DNA of 64,000 bases, from assembly GCF_012184425.1 (NCBI RefSeq), contig NZ_VTOW01000003.1:1-64000 (forward strand). Direction: 5' to 3'. The notes under the pieces were generated by a model. The model was not told the DNA's origin and ran no database searches. It worked only from the letters and a program-made list of their open reading frames with translations. Position numbers and translations under genes: made by a program. The stretch comes from Candidatus Manganitrophus noduliformans. GTDB lineage: Bacteria; Nitrospirota; Nitrospiria; SBBL01; Manganitrophaceae. Below are positions 9,290 to 18,172 of the stretch, piece by piece; position 1 is the stretch's first letter; the number at the start of each line of letters is the position of its first letter.

Positions 9290-12200
9290 GTGTTTCTCGA
9301 AGAGAATGAAATCATTCAGACGTTGAAGTCCTTTCCTCCGAACGAGGTCTATTTTGTCGCCCCGGAGCGTTTTGTCAGGTCGGGGTATCAATATCATCAT
9401 CAAAGACGGCTGACGGGATACCTTTGGGACAAGGGGGCTTCCGTCCTGGCCGCTTTCGTCCAGGGGACGCGGCGCTACGCCGTCCTCTTCTCCATAGAGG
9501 AAGGGGCGTTGCGCTTTTCCTGCGACTGCCCCGCCTGGACGGCCGCGTCGAACTGCAAACATGTCATCTGCGCTTTGATGACGACCCTCCATCTTCTTTC
9601 GAACAATCTCTTTAAGCTTCCGGGGGCGCAAGAAGAATATCTCGCCCCGCTGAGGGAGGCGCTGCTGAACGTTCGGGAAGCGCCCTCCCCCTCGGGTTCG
9701 AAGAGAAGAGCCCCCGTCTACGAGATCGTGATCGGAAAAGAAAAAGGCGGCCCGACCCTTTCCATTCGGAAAAACGGAAGCCGTCTTCTCTCTCCATGGG
9801 GGGTACCAGCGGAGCTGGCGCGGTTCGTTTCGCATTACGACGGTTACGTTTCCCCTTTCTTGATGGAGCAGTTCGAGGGGTATTTGAAGAAAGAAGGAAA
9901 CCGCCATCCGATCTTCTTCCGGACGGGAAAAGGGGAGGAGCGGGTTGAGTGGAGCCCTTCGACCGCCTATCGGGGGAAAACGGAGATGGACGCCACGGAG
10001 AAGGGGGTGACGATCCGGGCTGTCTGTTTCCGGGATGGAAAGGAGGTCGTCCCCTTCGCCCGGTTCGGGGGGGTGGTGGTCGATCTCAATGAGAAGCGGC
10101 TCGTGCATCTTCCTCACGCCGACGGCTGGGAGGTTTTTAAAACCTTGCGTAAGCGCTTCCATCGCGCCGGTCCGGTTTGGAGCGGCGATGAAGTGTTCGA
10201 CGACGAGGAGACCGGCGTCTCTTTCGAGGTTTCCCATCCCCTCTTCGAGGCGGCCCAGATCAACATCGCCGATTCGGACCGTGAAAAGATCTTCGACCGT
10301 CTTCTCCTGAAGATCGACGGCGAGGCGGTTTCTCCTCTCCCCGCGAAACATGCCTACGCGATGACGATCGATCCGAAAGGAGGGGACGACGACCGTCTGA
10401 TCCTCCGCGCGGAATGCCGTCCGGGGGAATCGAATGGCCTGGGTCATAAAGCGGCCGCCAGCGGCCTCAGAAATGGGGCGGCCCCCGGGGAGGCGACGAC
10501 GATTCCCCTCTTCGAGTTTTTCACCGTCTTGGAGCAGGGGCGCGAAATTTCCCAAGCGCTCCGGGCGCAAAAGAGAAAGACGGTTCTCTACGATCTTTTT
10601 TTCAAGCTCCTCCCGATCCGGACGAAAGGAGAAGCGGAAAAGCTTCTCCGTGAATCGCTTGCGGGGAACGATTTTAAAAAGCATGCGATCAAATCGGAAG
10701 CGAAGCAAATCCTGCGGTACTTCTTATCCCTTTACTTGCGGCCCGAGGTTCGCCTGCGGTTTTATGATGGGAGGTGGCGCATCGTCTCGGTCGACAAATC
10801 GAAAGAGGCCCTTCTCTATCGGATTCCGTACGATCTGTTCGGTCCGGAGGTGTTCAGAGGGATGGCCGTCCCGAACGAGATGTCGCTTCCGCCCCTTGCG
10901 CTGCACACCGGTCTTTCCGAACTATACGCCCGGTTCAAGGAGGCGGGGATCGCCCTTTTCTACGACAAAAAAGGGGTCGAGGCGTCGCGGTGGGAGTTTT
11001 CGTTCGACGCCCGGCGCGCCTCCGGAATCGACTGGTTCGAGATCAAGCCGGAGATCCGATGCGACGGGTCCCTGATCGACGAGACGGTTTGGCGGAAGGC
11101 GCTCGACCGGCGCGGGGTGGTGGAGAAAGAGGGGGTCGTCCGGATCCTCGATTCGAATTCGCGGGAGATCTTGGAGCGCCTGGCCGCCATTTACCGGCCG
11201 GAGAAGCGGGGGAGAAAGGAGATCATCCGTGTCCCGAGACTTCAGATTCTCGACTGGATCGCGCTCCGAAGAGCGGGGGTGAAGGTCACCCTCTCCGAAG
11301 CGGACGAGGCGTTGATCGCGCGGCTGACCCGATTCGAGCGGATCGAGGAGACCCCGCTCCCGGAGCGGCTGGCGGCGACGCTGCGGCCCTATCAAAAGGC
11401 CGGGTATCACTGGCTCGCCTTTCTCTACCGGAACCGTTTCGGCGCCTGCCTCGCCGACGATATGGGATTGGGGAAGACCCTCCAGGCGATCAGCCTTCTG
11501 GCGGGGATTCGGGAGGGAAAGATCGATGCCCCGGAAAAGGGGCCGTCCCCCGGAGGCCCGCATCTGCCCGAAGGCCCGCATCTGGTGGTTGTCCCGCCGA
11601 GTCTCCTCTTCAACTGGGAGAACGAGGTCGCCCGGTTCTACCCCGACCTGAAGATCCATTCTTATACCGGCGCGGCGCGAAGCGCGGCGTTCGACGGCGC
11701 CGATATCGTTCTCACCACTTACGCCTTGGTCCGAAGGGAGATCGAGACGTTGGGGAAGATCCCTTTCCACGTCATCCTTTTCGACGAGGCCCAGGCGGTG
11801 AAGAACATTCATGCCGACACCACCGGCGCGGTCCGGCGATTGACGGGGGCGTTCAAGGTGGTGATGACCGGAACCCCGCTTGAGAATCATCTCGGAGAAT
11901 ATTATTCGATCCTCGATCTGGCCCTTCCCGGCCTCTTGGGGGAATACGACGATTTCAGGGCGGAGACCAATGGCCCAGGGAAAGGAGCGGCCACCCGGCG
12001 GGAGGGGTCGCCCTCCTTGGATCTGCTGCTGCGCCGGACCCGGCCGTTCGTCCTCCGGCGGACGAAGGAGGAGATCCTGAAAGAGCTTCCCCTCAAAACC
12101 GAGATCGACGTCTACTTGGAATTGACCGACCCTCAGAAGCGCCTCTACCAGGCGACCGTCGCGCAGATCCGATCGGCGATCGACGACGCCTACCGGAGCA

Positions 12201-12823
12201 AGACCGAGGCGCAGGCGAAGATTATCGCCCTCACCGCCTTGCTGAAGTTGCGCCAGATCTGCGTCTCTCCCCGGCTCCTGGCGCCGACGCTTGAAGGGCG
12301 CTTTCCGAAAATCGAGTTTTTGATCGGCCGCCTCAACGAGTTGCTCGAAGCGGGCCACAGCGCCCTCGTCTTCTCGCAGTTCACCTCTTTCCTCGATCTG
12401 GTGGAGGAGGCGCTCCACCGCGAGGCGATTCCCTACGCGCGGCTCGACGGGAGCACCGCCGTCGGCAAGCGGAAGGCGCTGGTGGAGGGGTTTCAGAAGG
12501 GGGAAGGGGCCTCCGTTTTTCTCCTCAGTCTCAAGGCGGGGGGGCAGGGGCTTAATTTGACGAAGGCCTCTTACGTCTTCCATCTCGATCCCTGGTGGAA
12601 CCCGGCCGTCGAAGATCAGGCCTCCGATCGCGCCCACCGGATCGGACAGGAGAAGAAGGTCTCGATCACCCGCATCTTGATGCGGCATACGATCGAGGAG
12701 AAGATGATGGCGCTCAAAGAGAAGAAGCGCGCCCTCTACCGGGCGGTCATGGGAGAGACGGCCCGGGCCGGAAAGGGGTTCTCTATCTCGAAAGCCGATT
12801 TCGATTTTCTGCTGGGGCCGTAG
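9290..12823 (+). CDS. SWIM zinc finger, SNF2-family DEAD-like helicase
   Basis: A 1177-residue Swi2/Snf2 ATPase, probably a DNA-translocating enzyme in transcription or repair. The N-terminus carries a SWIM zinc finger (C78, C80, C89, H91 in CDCPAWTAASNCKH), typical of the bacterial HepA/SNF2 subgroup. The motor domains have motif I (DDMGLGKT, about 724-731), the DEAQ box (about 831), TGTPLEN, FVLRRTK, the C-terminal helicase motif LVFSQFT and motif VI SDRAHRIGQ. The GTG start at 9290 has a weak AGGAAA upstream. It diverges from ppc, and its last 41 bases overlap the 3' end of the DUF2459 gene on the other strand. Confidence 0.92.
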   Translation: MFLEENEIIQTLKSFPPNEVYFVAPERFVRSGYQYHHQRRLTGYLWDKGASVLAAFVQGTRRYAVLFSIEEGALRFSCDCPAWTAASNCKHVICALMTTLHLLSNNLFKLPGAQEEYLAPLREALLNVREAPSPSGSKRRAPVYEIVIGKEKGGPTLSIRKNGSRLLSPWGVPAELARFVSHYDGYVSPFLMEQFEGYLKKEGNRHPIFFRTGKGEERVEWSPSTAYRGKTEMDATEKGVTIRAVCFRDGKEVVPFARFGGVVVDLNEKRLVHLPHADGWEVFKTLRKRFHRAGPVWSGDEVFDDEETGVSFEVSHPLFEAAQINIADSDREKIFDRLLLKIDGEAVSPLPAKHAYAMTIDPKGGDDDRLILRAECRPGESNGLGHKAAASGLRNGAAPGEATTIPLFEFFTVLEQGREISQALRAQKRKTVLYDLFFKLLPIRTKGEAEKLLRESLAGNDFKKHAIKSEAKQILRYFLSLYLRPEVRLRFYDGRWRIVSVDKSKEALLYRIPYDLFGPEVFRGMAVPNEMSLPPLALHTGLSELYARFKEAGIALFYDKKGVEASRWEFSFDARRASGIDWFEIKPEIRCDGSLIDETVWRKALDRRGVVEKEGVVRILDSNSREILERLAAIYRPEKRGRKEIIRVPRLQILDWIALRRAGVKVTLSEADEALIARLTRFERIEETPLPERLAATLRPYQKAGYHWLAFLYRNRFGACLADDMGLGKTLQAISLLAGIREGKIDAPEKGPSPGGPHLPEGPHLVVVPPSLLFNWENEVARFYPDLKIHSYTGAARSAAFDGADIVLTTYALVRREIETLGKIPFHVILFDEAQAVKNIHADTTGAVRRLTGAFKVVMTGTPLENHLGEYYSILDLALPGLLGEYDDFRAETNGPGKGAATRREGSPSLDLLLRRTRPFVLRRTKEEILKELPLKTEIDVYLELTDPQKRLYQATVAQIRSAIDDAYRSKTEAQAKIIALTALLKLRQICVSPRLLAPTLEGRFPKIEFLIGRLNELLEAGHSALVFSQFTSFLDLVEEALHREAIPYARLDGSTAVGKRKALVEGFQKGEGASVFLLSLKAGGQGLNLTKASYVFHLDPWWNPAVEDQASDRAHRIGQEKKVSITRILMRHTIEEKMMALKEKKRALYRAVMGETARAGKGFSISKADFDFLLGP

Positions 12824-13493
12824 AGGGGACCGCCGTCGGAAGGCGTTCGAACCGTCGCGCCTCCCGGGCCGCCCCGCCGGCGGTGATCGAGAAAAAAGGA
12901 CGGACCGGAACGCCGGCGGATCGGAGGGCCTTCGCCGTCCAGACGTTGCTCGTTTTGAAGAGGTGATATTTTTCGTTCGAGAGATAGAAGCGGCTCTCGC
13001 CGTAGAGGCCCGGCCCGGCCACAATTGGGTGCTCCTTCTCGTCGTGCCGGTAGCTGTTGTGGACCGTTTTGCAGAGTTGTTCGAAACCGGGGAGGGAGAG
13101 ATCGATCCGGATGATCTCGCTTTCCGGAAAGAAGGCCTCGATCGGATCGCTGAAGCCGACGATGTGGAGCACGCTCGCCGTCGGCCAGAAGAGCGCCTTG
13201 AAAGCATACCAGAGATTGAAGCCGGGGGCCATGTAGTAATCTTTGTCCCCCCAGCCGACTTCGAGATATCGCGCGTCGGGAAAGTCGCGGCTTTCCGGCC
13301 AGACCTCCACCGGGATATCTTGTTTTTCGACGACGAAGCTCGCATGCCAGCCGTTGTTCACGACGTAGACCGGTTTGGTGGGGTCGCCCGCTTCGGGCGG
13401 AAAGAGCCCTTTCGGCGGCGAGGCGCAGGCCGAGAGGGAAAAGAAAATGATGATGAGGATGAGAAGCGATCCATTCCTGTTCATTGCAATCAT
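12783..13493 (-). CDS. DUF2459 (TIGR02117-like) lipoprotein
   Basis: A 236-residue predicted lipoprotein; its lipobox (SLSACAS) follows a short hydrophobic signal. The NNGWHASFVV segment near residue 45, the GWGDKDYY motif and the YHLFKTSNVWTAKALRSAG region match the DUF2459/TIGR02117 family, whose function is unknown. In relatives I recall, a Cys precedes the Asn of the last motif; here that position is Ser, so any thiol chemistry may be lost. The C-terminal tail is low-complexity and overlaps the helicase 3' end. A second start (Met4) is equally possible. Confidence 0.7.
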   Translation of the reverse strand: MIAMNRNGSLLILIIIFFSLSACASPPKGLFPPEAGDPTKPVYVVNNGWHASFVVEKQDIPVEVWPESRDFPDARYLEVGWGDKDYYMAPGFNLWYAFKALFWPTASVLHIVGFSDPIEAFFPESEIIRIDLSLPGFEQLCKTVHNSYRHDEKEHPIVAGPGLYGESRFYLSNEKYHLFKTSNVWTAKALRSAGVPVRPFFSITAGGAAREARRFERLPTAVPSTAPAENRNRLSR

Positions 13494-13563
13494 CGATGCA
13501 TCATGTTAGCGTATCGATACTCTAACCGTTTTTCCGGATTTGAATCAACGCCGCATCGCTCTG

Positions 13564-13593
13564 TTGACATCGGATCGGGATTGTCGATACGAT
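13564..13593 (+). promoter_or_regulatory. Promoter of the DUF1499 gene
   Basis: TTGACA at 13564-13569, an 18-bp spacer and TACGAT at 13588-13593. The leader to the ATG at 13618 is short and contains AAGGAG. Confidence 0.55.
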
Positions 13594-13617
13594 CGCTCCC
13601 ATATTATAAGGAGAGTC

Positions 13618-14388
13618 ATGGCTGAACCAACCGAGACCCCTTCAGACAAACGTCCCACCGGATGGGCCTTCGCCGCCCAGATCGGCATTTCCATCGCCGT
13701 CCTCTCCGCCCTCATGGCGATCGGGGCGGGGTTCGGGAGCCGCTTTGAGCTCTGGCACTTCCGCACCGGGTTCTCGTTTCTTCAATGGGGGGCGATGGGG
13801 GGCGCGGCGGCGGCGATCGTCTCGCTGATCGCCCTCATCGGGCTCTGGCGCAGCGCCGGCTCCCGGAGGCAGATCGTCCTCGCGCTGCTCGGTTTTACCA
13901 TCGGGATCACGATCTTCGCCATCCCGGTGCAGTGGATGATGACGGCGCGGCGCGTTCCGCCGATTCACGACATTACCACCGACACCGAAAATCCCCCGGA
14001 ATTTGTGGCGATCCTCAAAATCCGCGAAGGGGCCCCCAACCCGGCCGAATACGGCGGTCCCGAGATCGCCGCGCAACAAAAAGAGGGCTACCCGGAGCTC
14101 GGCCCGATCGTCCTCCCGGTCCCCCCGGACCAGGCCTTCGACCGGGCGGTGGCGGCGGCGCGGTCGATGGAGTGGCAGATCGTCGATGCGAACAGGGAAG
14201 AGGGGCGGATCGAGGGGACCGACACGACCTTCTGGTTCGGTTTCAAAGACGACGTCGTCATCCGGATCACGCCGGCCGATCAGGGGAGCCGGATCGATGT
14301 CCGGTCGGTCTCCCGCGTCGGGCGAAGCGACGTCGGGACCAACGCCCGGCGGATTGAAAATTATCTCAAAAAATTGGAAAAATCGTAG
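13618..14388 (+). CDS. DUF1499 membrane protein
   Basis: A 256-residue protein with three transmembrane segments in the first 110 residues (IGISIAVLSALMAIGAG, AAAAIVSLIALIGLW and IVLALLGFTIGITIFAI) and a C-terminal soluble DUF1499 domain (about 155-256; motifs AFDRAVAAARSM, TDTTFWFGFKDD, IDVRSVSRVGRSDVG). DUF1499 proteins have no established function. ATG 13618 has AAGGAG at good spacing, so it is preferred over the upstream frame extension. It is transcribed alone from the TTGACA promoter. Confidence 0.75.
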   Translation: MAEPTETPSDKRPTGWAFAAQIGISIAVLSALMAIGAGFGSRFELWHFRTGFSFLQWGAMGGAAAAIVSLIALIGLWRSAGSRRQIVLALLGFTIGITIFAIPVQWMMTARRVPPIHDITTDTENPPEFVAILKIREGAPNPAEYGGPEIAAQQKEGYPELGPIVLPVPPDQAFDRAVAAARSMEWQIVDANREEGRIEGTDTTFWFGFKDDVVIRITPADQGSRIDVRSVSRVGRSDVGTNARRIENYLKKLEKS

Positions 14389-14407
14389 GACGAGAAGAGA
14401 CCGGACA

Positions 14408-14436
14408 TTGACAGGGAGGAGATCGTTCGGTATATC
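14408..14436 (+). promoter_or_regulatory. Promoter of the toxin-like/immunity-like pair
   Basis: TTGACA at 14408-14413, a 17-bp spacer and TATATC at 14431-14436. The predicted transcript start is near 14443, about 36 bases before the GTG at 14479. Confidence 0.6.
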
Positions 14437-14478
14437 GTGTAACAGTCAAGCTTGACCTCTATTCAGAGAGCCCCCTTC

Positions 14479-15078
14479 GTGAAGCAAATCTTCCTTCGAT
14501 TGACGCCCCTTCTTTTTTCTCTCCCCTGGAAGGGGCTTCTTCTGACCCTTCTCTTTCTTTTTCCGTCCTTGGCTCTCTTCGGAGAAGAGTTCTCTCGGAG
14601 AGAGGGGGCGCCACCGTCCGCTCTCCTCGATTCGGTCCCCCTCCCCGCTCCATCGGATGCTCCGGATCGGCCAGCCTCCGGGATCAAAAAGGTCAAAAAG
14701 CCGCCGGCGAAAGAAAAATCTCCTCAAGCGTTGGAGGAAGAGGCGGCGCTGAGAAAGCGCGCCCGGCGGGCGGCCGATCGATATGCCCTTTCCAGCAAGA
14801 CCCTCTTCGACCACATCCTGGCGCGGCATGGATTTAAATCGACCGTTCCCGGAAAGAGCCGCTTCGTGAAAGGTTTCGATGTCCGCGCCGGGATCGACTT
14901 TGTTTTGAAGAGCCCCGACGCCCGCATCCGGGCCAACACGGAGGGGCGTCCCGGATTTATTTTCGAAGCGACCTACCACAAGAAAATCGGCGTCAGCCCG
15001 GAGAAAAAACCGTTGAAGACATTGCGCGTCGTGATTGATGAGGCCGGCCGGGTCATCACCGCCTTCCCGGTGAAGTAG
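14479..15078 (+). CDS. Secreted protein with BECR/EndoU-type RNase toxin-like C-terminus
   Basis: The protein has 199 residues from GTG 14479; TTG 14452 is an alternative. An N-terminal hydrophobic segment (about residues 15-35) looks like a signal peptide or anchor, followed by a Pro/Lys-rich linker. The last 95 residues follow the layout of polymorphic-toxin RNase domains of the BECR type: paired His residues (H112 and H117 in FDHILARHGF), a KSRF motif, a central beta-rich part, and the ending LRVVIDEAGRVITAFP. Such domains are normally the C-terminal ends of large secreted toxins; here the carrier is only a signal and a short stalk. The next gene begins two bases after the stop and may encode immunity. 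The fold assignment rests on motif layout only. Confidence 0.45.
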   Translation: MKQIFLRLTPLLFSLPWKGLLLTLLFLFPSLALFGEEFSRREGAPPSALLDSVPLPAPSDAPDRPASGIKKVKKPPAKEKSPQALEEEAALRKRARRAADRYALSSKTLFDHILARHGFKSTVPGKSRFVKGFDVRAGIDFVLKSPDARIRANTEGRPGFIFEATYHKKIGVSPEKKPLKTLRVVIDEAGRVITAFPVK

Positions 15079-15079
15079 G

Positions 15080-15487
15080 ATGGCGATCACTTTTGCGGTT
15101 GGAGAATCTCCTGAGAACGTTCACGATGAGGAGGCGCTTGTTTTCGAGCCGGAGCTGCGCAATTATTTCCGGCGGCTGTCGATCCAAATCGGAATCGCGC
15201 CGCCCGATCTGACGAACCTCGATCCGTATGGAGATACCCGTTTTGAAGGGGCGGGTCTCTTTCGTCTGGAGCGGGAGGTGGACGACCTCCGCTCGATCCT
15301 GGAAGCGCTTTACCGGAAGGGGGGGCTGGCGCCGTCGCTGGAGCCGCCGGAGATGATCGGCCTGGAGACCGAGCCGGAAGGAAAACCGTGCGGACGCAAC
15401 GGCGTCCTTCAATTTCTAAAAGCGCTGAAGACCCTCTCTCAAAAAGCGCGGAAAGAAGGACGGCCGCTGCTGGCGATCGGAGACTGA
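15080..15487 (+). CDS. Putative immunity-like protein paired with the toxin-like protein
   Basis: A 135-residue soluble protein without signal peptide. It starts two bases after the preceding stop codon, with no strong ribosome site of its own, so translation is probably coupled. The stretch TNLDPYGDTRFEG followed by a helical LEREVDDLRSIL resembles a motif I associate with small immunity proteins of RNase-type toxins. The cytosolic location, size and strict coupling fit protection of the producing cell. No database check was possible; a simple conserved hypothetical remains the alternative. Confidence 0.4.
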   Translation: MAITFAVGESPENVHDEEALVFEPELRNYFRRLSIQIGIAPPDLTNLDPYGDTRFEGAGLFRLEREVDDLRSILEALYRKGGLAPSLEPPEMIGLETEPEGKPCGRNGVLQFLKALKTLSQKARKEGRPLLAIGD

Positions 15488-15489
15488 GA

Positions 15490-15586
15490 AAAACCAATGA
15501 GGAATGGTTCCATTAGGAATGAGGAATCAAAGTCAAAAAAACGGAGTTTCCAATTCCTCATTCCCAGATTCTTAATTCCGAATTGG
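15490..15586. repeat. Dispersed imperfect-palindrome repeat, copy 1
   Basis: An AT-rich element made of GAGGAAT/TTAGGAAT units, the core AATCAAAGTCAAAA, and the inverted part AATTCCTCATTCCCAGATTC. A closely similar copy lies at 38405-38495. Both copies sit between the stop codons of two convergent genes; this one overlaps the 3' end of the PFK fusion. Confidence 0.65.
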
Positions 15587-17893
15587 ATTGATGTTTCCGT
15601 GCATTCTCGAAAAGAGTTCCCAGTCGAACGGCTTGGGGGTGATGCTGTGGAGCGGGATCGCTTCGACCGCTCCTTCCACCCGGCAGGCGAGGAGGCATCC
15701 GACCGCGCTCTCCGGCCGCTCCACCAGACGATGGAGCGTTTCATAGGCGAAGTGCTGCGCCAAGGTCCGGTCGATCGGCGTCGGCGGGGCGCCCCGCAGG
15801 GTGTGGCCGAGGATGGTCGCCTTCGTCGCGACCGTTAAGCGATAGTCCCCCTGCGCCGATCGCGCGGAGGGCCACTTCGCGATCGTCTGGGCGATGTAAT
15901 CGACGAGCCCGTGGACTCCGCCGAGCGGGTGATGCCGGTGCGGTGTTTTTTCCGCGACGATGAAGAGATGGCTCTTGTTCGGCACCCCCATCGACCGCTT
16001 CAGATTTCCCAAGATCACCTGATCGATGTAGGCGTCCGGGTCGGGATGTTCGTTGACCAAGATCCCCTCGGCGCGGGCCTGATAAGCGCAGGCGAGCGCG
16101 AGATGGCCCGCCCCGGCCCCCATCACCTCGACGAAAAAGACGCTTCCCATCGCGGCGCTCGTCGCCTTGAGCGATTCGAGCGAATGGTTCGCCAGCGCGA
16201 CCGCCGAGTGAAAGCCGAGCGAGGTCGTGCCGGCGAGGTTGTCGTCGATCGTCCCCGGCAGGCCGACGACCTGTACGCCGAACTTCTCAAAAAGAACGCG
16301 GGCTCCCCGGAGACTCCCGTCTCCCCCCATGACGACGAGGGCGCCGTTTTCGAGGTAGGGGGCCAGGTTCCGCATGACGACCCGTTGCACCTCTTCATCC
16401 TTGAAATCTTCGAAGCGGCTGCTCCCGATCGGGCTGCTGGCGACGCCGGCCATGCCGCGCATCTCCCGCTCGGTGAACTGCTCGATCCAGTTGTTCGCCA
16501 ACCCTAAGAATCCGTGTCGGACGAAGTGAACGGCGATCCCGAGACGGTCGCCGCAGGCGCGCAGCTCCTTGAGCGCCGCCCCGGCGCCGGCGAAATCCCC
16601 CCCGGAAACCAGGGCGACGACCTGCCGGAGTTGATTCGGCCGGAGGGTGACCCGGCCGGCCCGCTCCCGCTCGACGCTGATCCAGGCCTCGCGCGCCGTC
16701 CGCTCCCGTTCGGAGAGGCCGACCGCGGTGGAGTAGCCGGAGAGCTGGCCGTTTTCATACGCGAGAAGAACGACGTTGTCCTGCCCCTCCTTGTATTCGC
16801 CGAACTCGGAGAAGGCCTCGTGAAACGGCCTCGGATCGAGATAGGTGATCAGCGCCCGGAGCGTCGAGCTGTGGGTGTAGAGCGAGGCGACCCCTCCCTG
16901 GTGGGATCGGGCGATCCGATGGATGCCGTCGACGACATCGACATAAAGATCAAAAAACGAATTTCCGCCGGGGTAACAATAGAGGGGGTTTTTTATCAGC
17001 CGCTTGGCGCTTTTCGCATCGACCCCGAAGGCGCGCCCCGCCTCTTCCGCCTCGGCGGCCTTTTCCAGACCGGTGACCCAGCCGAAGTCTTGCGACGCCA
17101 GCGCCGGGTCGACCGTTGCGGGTTGGACCTCCTGATCGTTCGAGATCAACGCTCCGGCGACCCGCTCAAAGAGTTGGCGGGTATTCGGGCTGCTGCTGAT
17201 TAAATGTTTGAAACTCTTCGGGTCGAGGTAATTTTCCAGGTGAAGGAAGTCGAGCTGTTGGCCGACCACCCCCACCATCCGGGCGAGGGCGGCGCCGACG
17301 GCGTCGGCTTTCGGGATTCCTTTTCCTGATTCCAGCGTATTGGCGAGCCGGCAGCCGACGCGATGGGTTTTGCTTTCAACCCGGGAAACCCCATGCCGCA
17401 TCGTAAACAAAAGGCTTCGGCCGGCCAGGTTGCGCGGGAGAAGCCAGAAGCGGTCGTCGCCGAGATCGAGGACGATTCGCCCCTCCGCCAGCTGCGGCGT
17501 CAGCTGCGTCCGCGGGACGATCGCCACCGGCCGGCGGCCGAGCGGCTTCTGAACCGAACCGATCGGGCCCCGTAGCAGCGGCGCGAGCCCTCCTTCGGCC
17601 AGAACGGCATTCCAGGCTGCGAAGAAAACGATGAGATCGCCGCCGCATCCTTCATCGATCAGAGATTGCCGCGCCGTCCGGTACGCTTCGGCGTCGGGAC
17701 ATCCCTGCTGCGCCCGATCGACGAAGGCCCTCACTTTCGGGATCGCCTCCCGGGCCGTGCGGACGCGATCGGCCGCGGCGGCAAGAGGAGGAAAGGTCGC
17801 CCCCTCGGGCGGGGTCCGTCTTGCCATCGCCTCACCGTAAGCGACCAGACCTTCCACCATAACGAAACGGAGTTCTTCCCTTTGAAAATCCAT
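15572..17893 (-). CDS. Fusion of histidine phosphatase and ATP-type phosphofructokinase
   Basis: A protein of about 773 residues (numbering below counts from an upstream Met at 17905; ATG 17893 has GAGG seven bases upstream and is preferred). Residues 165-400 contain the marks of a histidine phosphatase: MRHG at 169-172 and a second His in SLYTHSSTLRAL at 345. Residues 427-777 are a 6-phosphofructokinase domain: SGGDFAG (434-440), MGGDGS (526-531), LPGTIDDN (549-556, with the catalytic Asp) and VEVMGAGAGHLAL. The canonical GGDxPGxN and TIDND are changed to GGDFAGAG and TIDDN, so substrate or phosphate donor may differ. The N-terminal 130 residues are helical and unassigned. The layout recalls eukaryotic PFK-2/FBPase-2 but uses the unrelated PFK-1 fold. 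Activity of either half is inferred. Confidence 0.8.
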   Translation of the reverse strand: MDFQREELRFVMVEGLVAYGEAMARRTPPEGATFPPLAAAADRVRTAREAIPKVRAFVDRAQQGCPDAEAYRTARQSLIDEGCGGDLIVFFAAWNAVLAEGGLAPLLRGPIGSVQKPLGRRPVAIVPRTQLTPQLAEGRIVLDLGDDRFWLLPRNLAGRSLLFTMRHGVSRVESKTHRVGCRLANTLESGKGIPKADAVGAALARMVGVVGQQLDFLHLENYLDPKSFKHLISSSPNTRQLFERVAGALISNDQEVQPATVDPALASQDFGWVTGLEKAAEAEEAGRAFGVDAKSAKRLIKNPLYCYPGGNSFFDLYVDVVDGIHRIARSHQGGVASLYTHSSTLRALITYLDPRPFHEAFSEFGEYKEGQDNVVLLAYENGQLSGYSTAVGLSERERTAREAWISVERERAGRVTLRPNQLRQVVALVSGGDFAGAGAALKELRACGDRLGIAVHFVRHGFLGLANNWIEQFTEREMRGMAGVASSPIGSSRFEDFKDEEVQRVVMRNLAPYLENGALVVMGGDGSLRGARVLFEKFGVQVVGLPGTIDDNLAGTTSLGFHSAVALANHSLESLKATSAAMGSVFFVEVMGAGAGHLALACAYQARAEGILVNEHPDPDAYIDQVILGNLKRSMGVPNKSHLFIVAEKTPHRHHPLGGVHGLVDYIAQTIAKWPSARSAQGDYRLTVATKATILGHTLRGAPPTPIDRTLAQHFAYETLHRLVERPESAVGCLLACRVEGAVEAIPLHSITPKPFDWELFSRMHGNINPIRN

Positions 17894-18009
17894 CGACGAC
17901 CTCACGACAGGTTAATAGGTGTTATTGGAGGGGAGCAATAGTTTACAGCAATTAAAATGTAAGGATCAATACCCTTCTCTGGGGAGCGTATTCCTCAAGA
18001 AACACCCCC

Positions 18010-18039
18010 TTGTTTCTTGCAAAAAGATTTGGATATAAT
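18010..18039 (+). promoter_or_regulatory. Promoter of the sensor-kinase operon
   Basis: TTGTTT at 18010-18015, an 18-bp spacer and a consensus TATAAT at 18034-18039. The predicted leader is about 125 bases, AT-rich, and ends in GGAGGG seven bases before the GTG start. Confidence 0.5.
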
Positions 18040-18172
18040 CGAATCCATATTATTTTTTTAATGCCCTGATTTAAATTGATCGATTTATCTTTAGGAGAAG
18101 ACATCTCTTTTATCTCAAATCATCGCATTTTTAATCTGGGCGATCTCTTATCTTAAACAAGGAGGGCTTGCT

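Noticed and set aside
9107-10708. Long minus-strand extension upstream of ppc in the same frame
   Set aside because: It lies antisense to the helicase gene, encodes Arg/Pro/Gly-rich sequence without PEPC similarity, and the family length ends at 9106.
10922-13345. 807-residue minus-strand open frame across the helicase
   Set aside because: It is a shadow of the SNF2 gene, low-complexity and without motifs.
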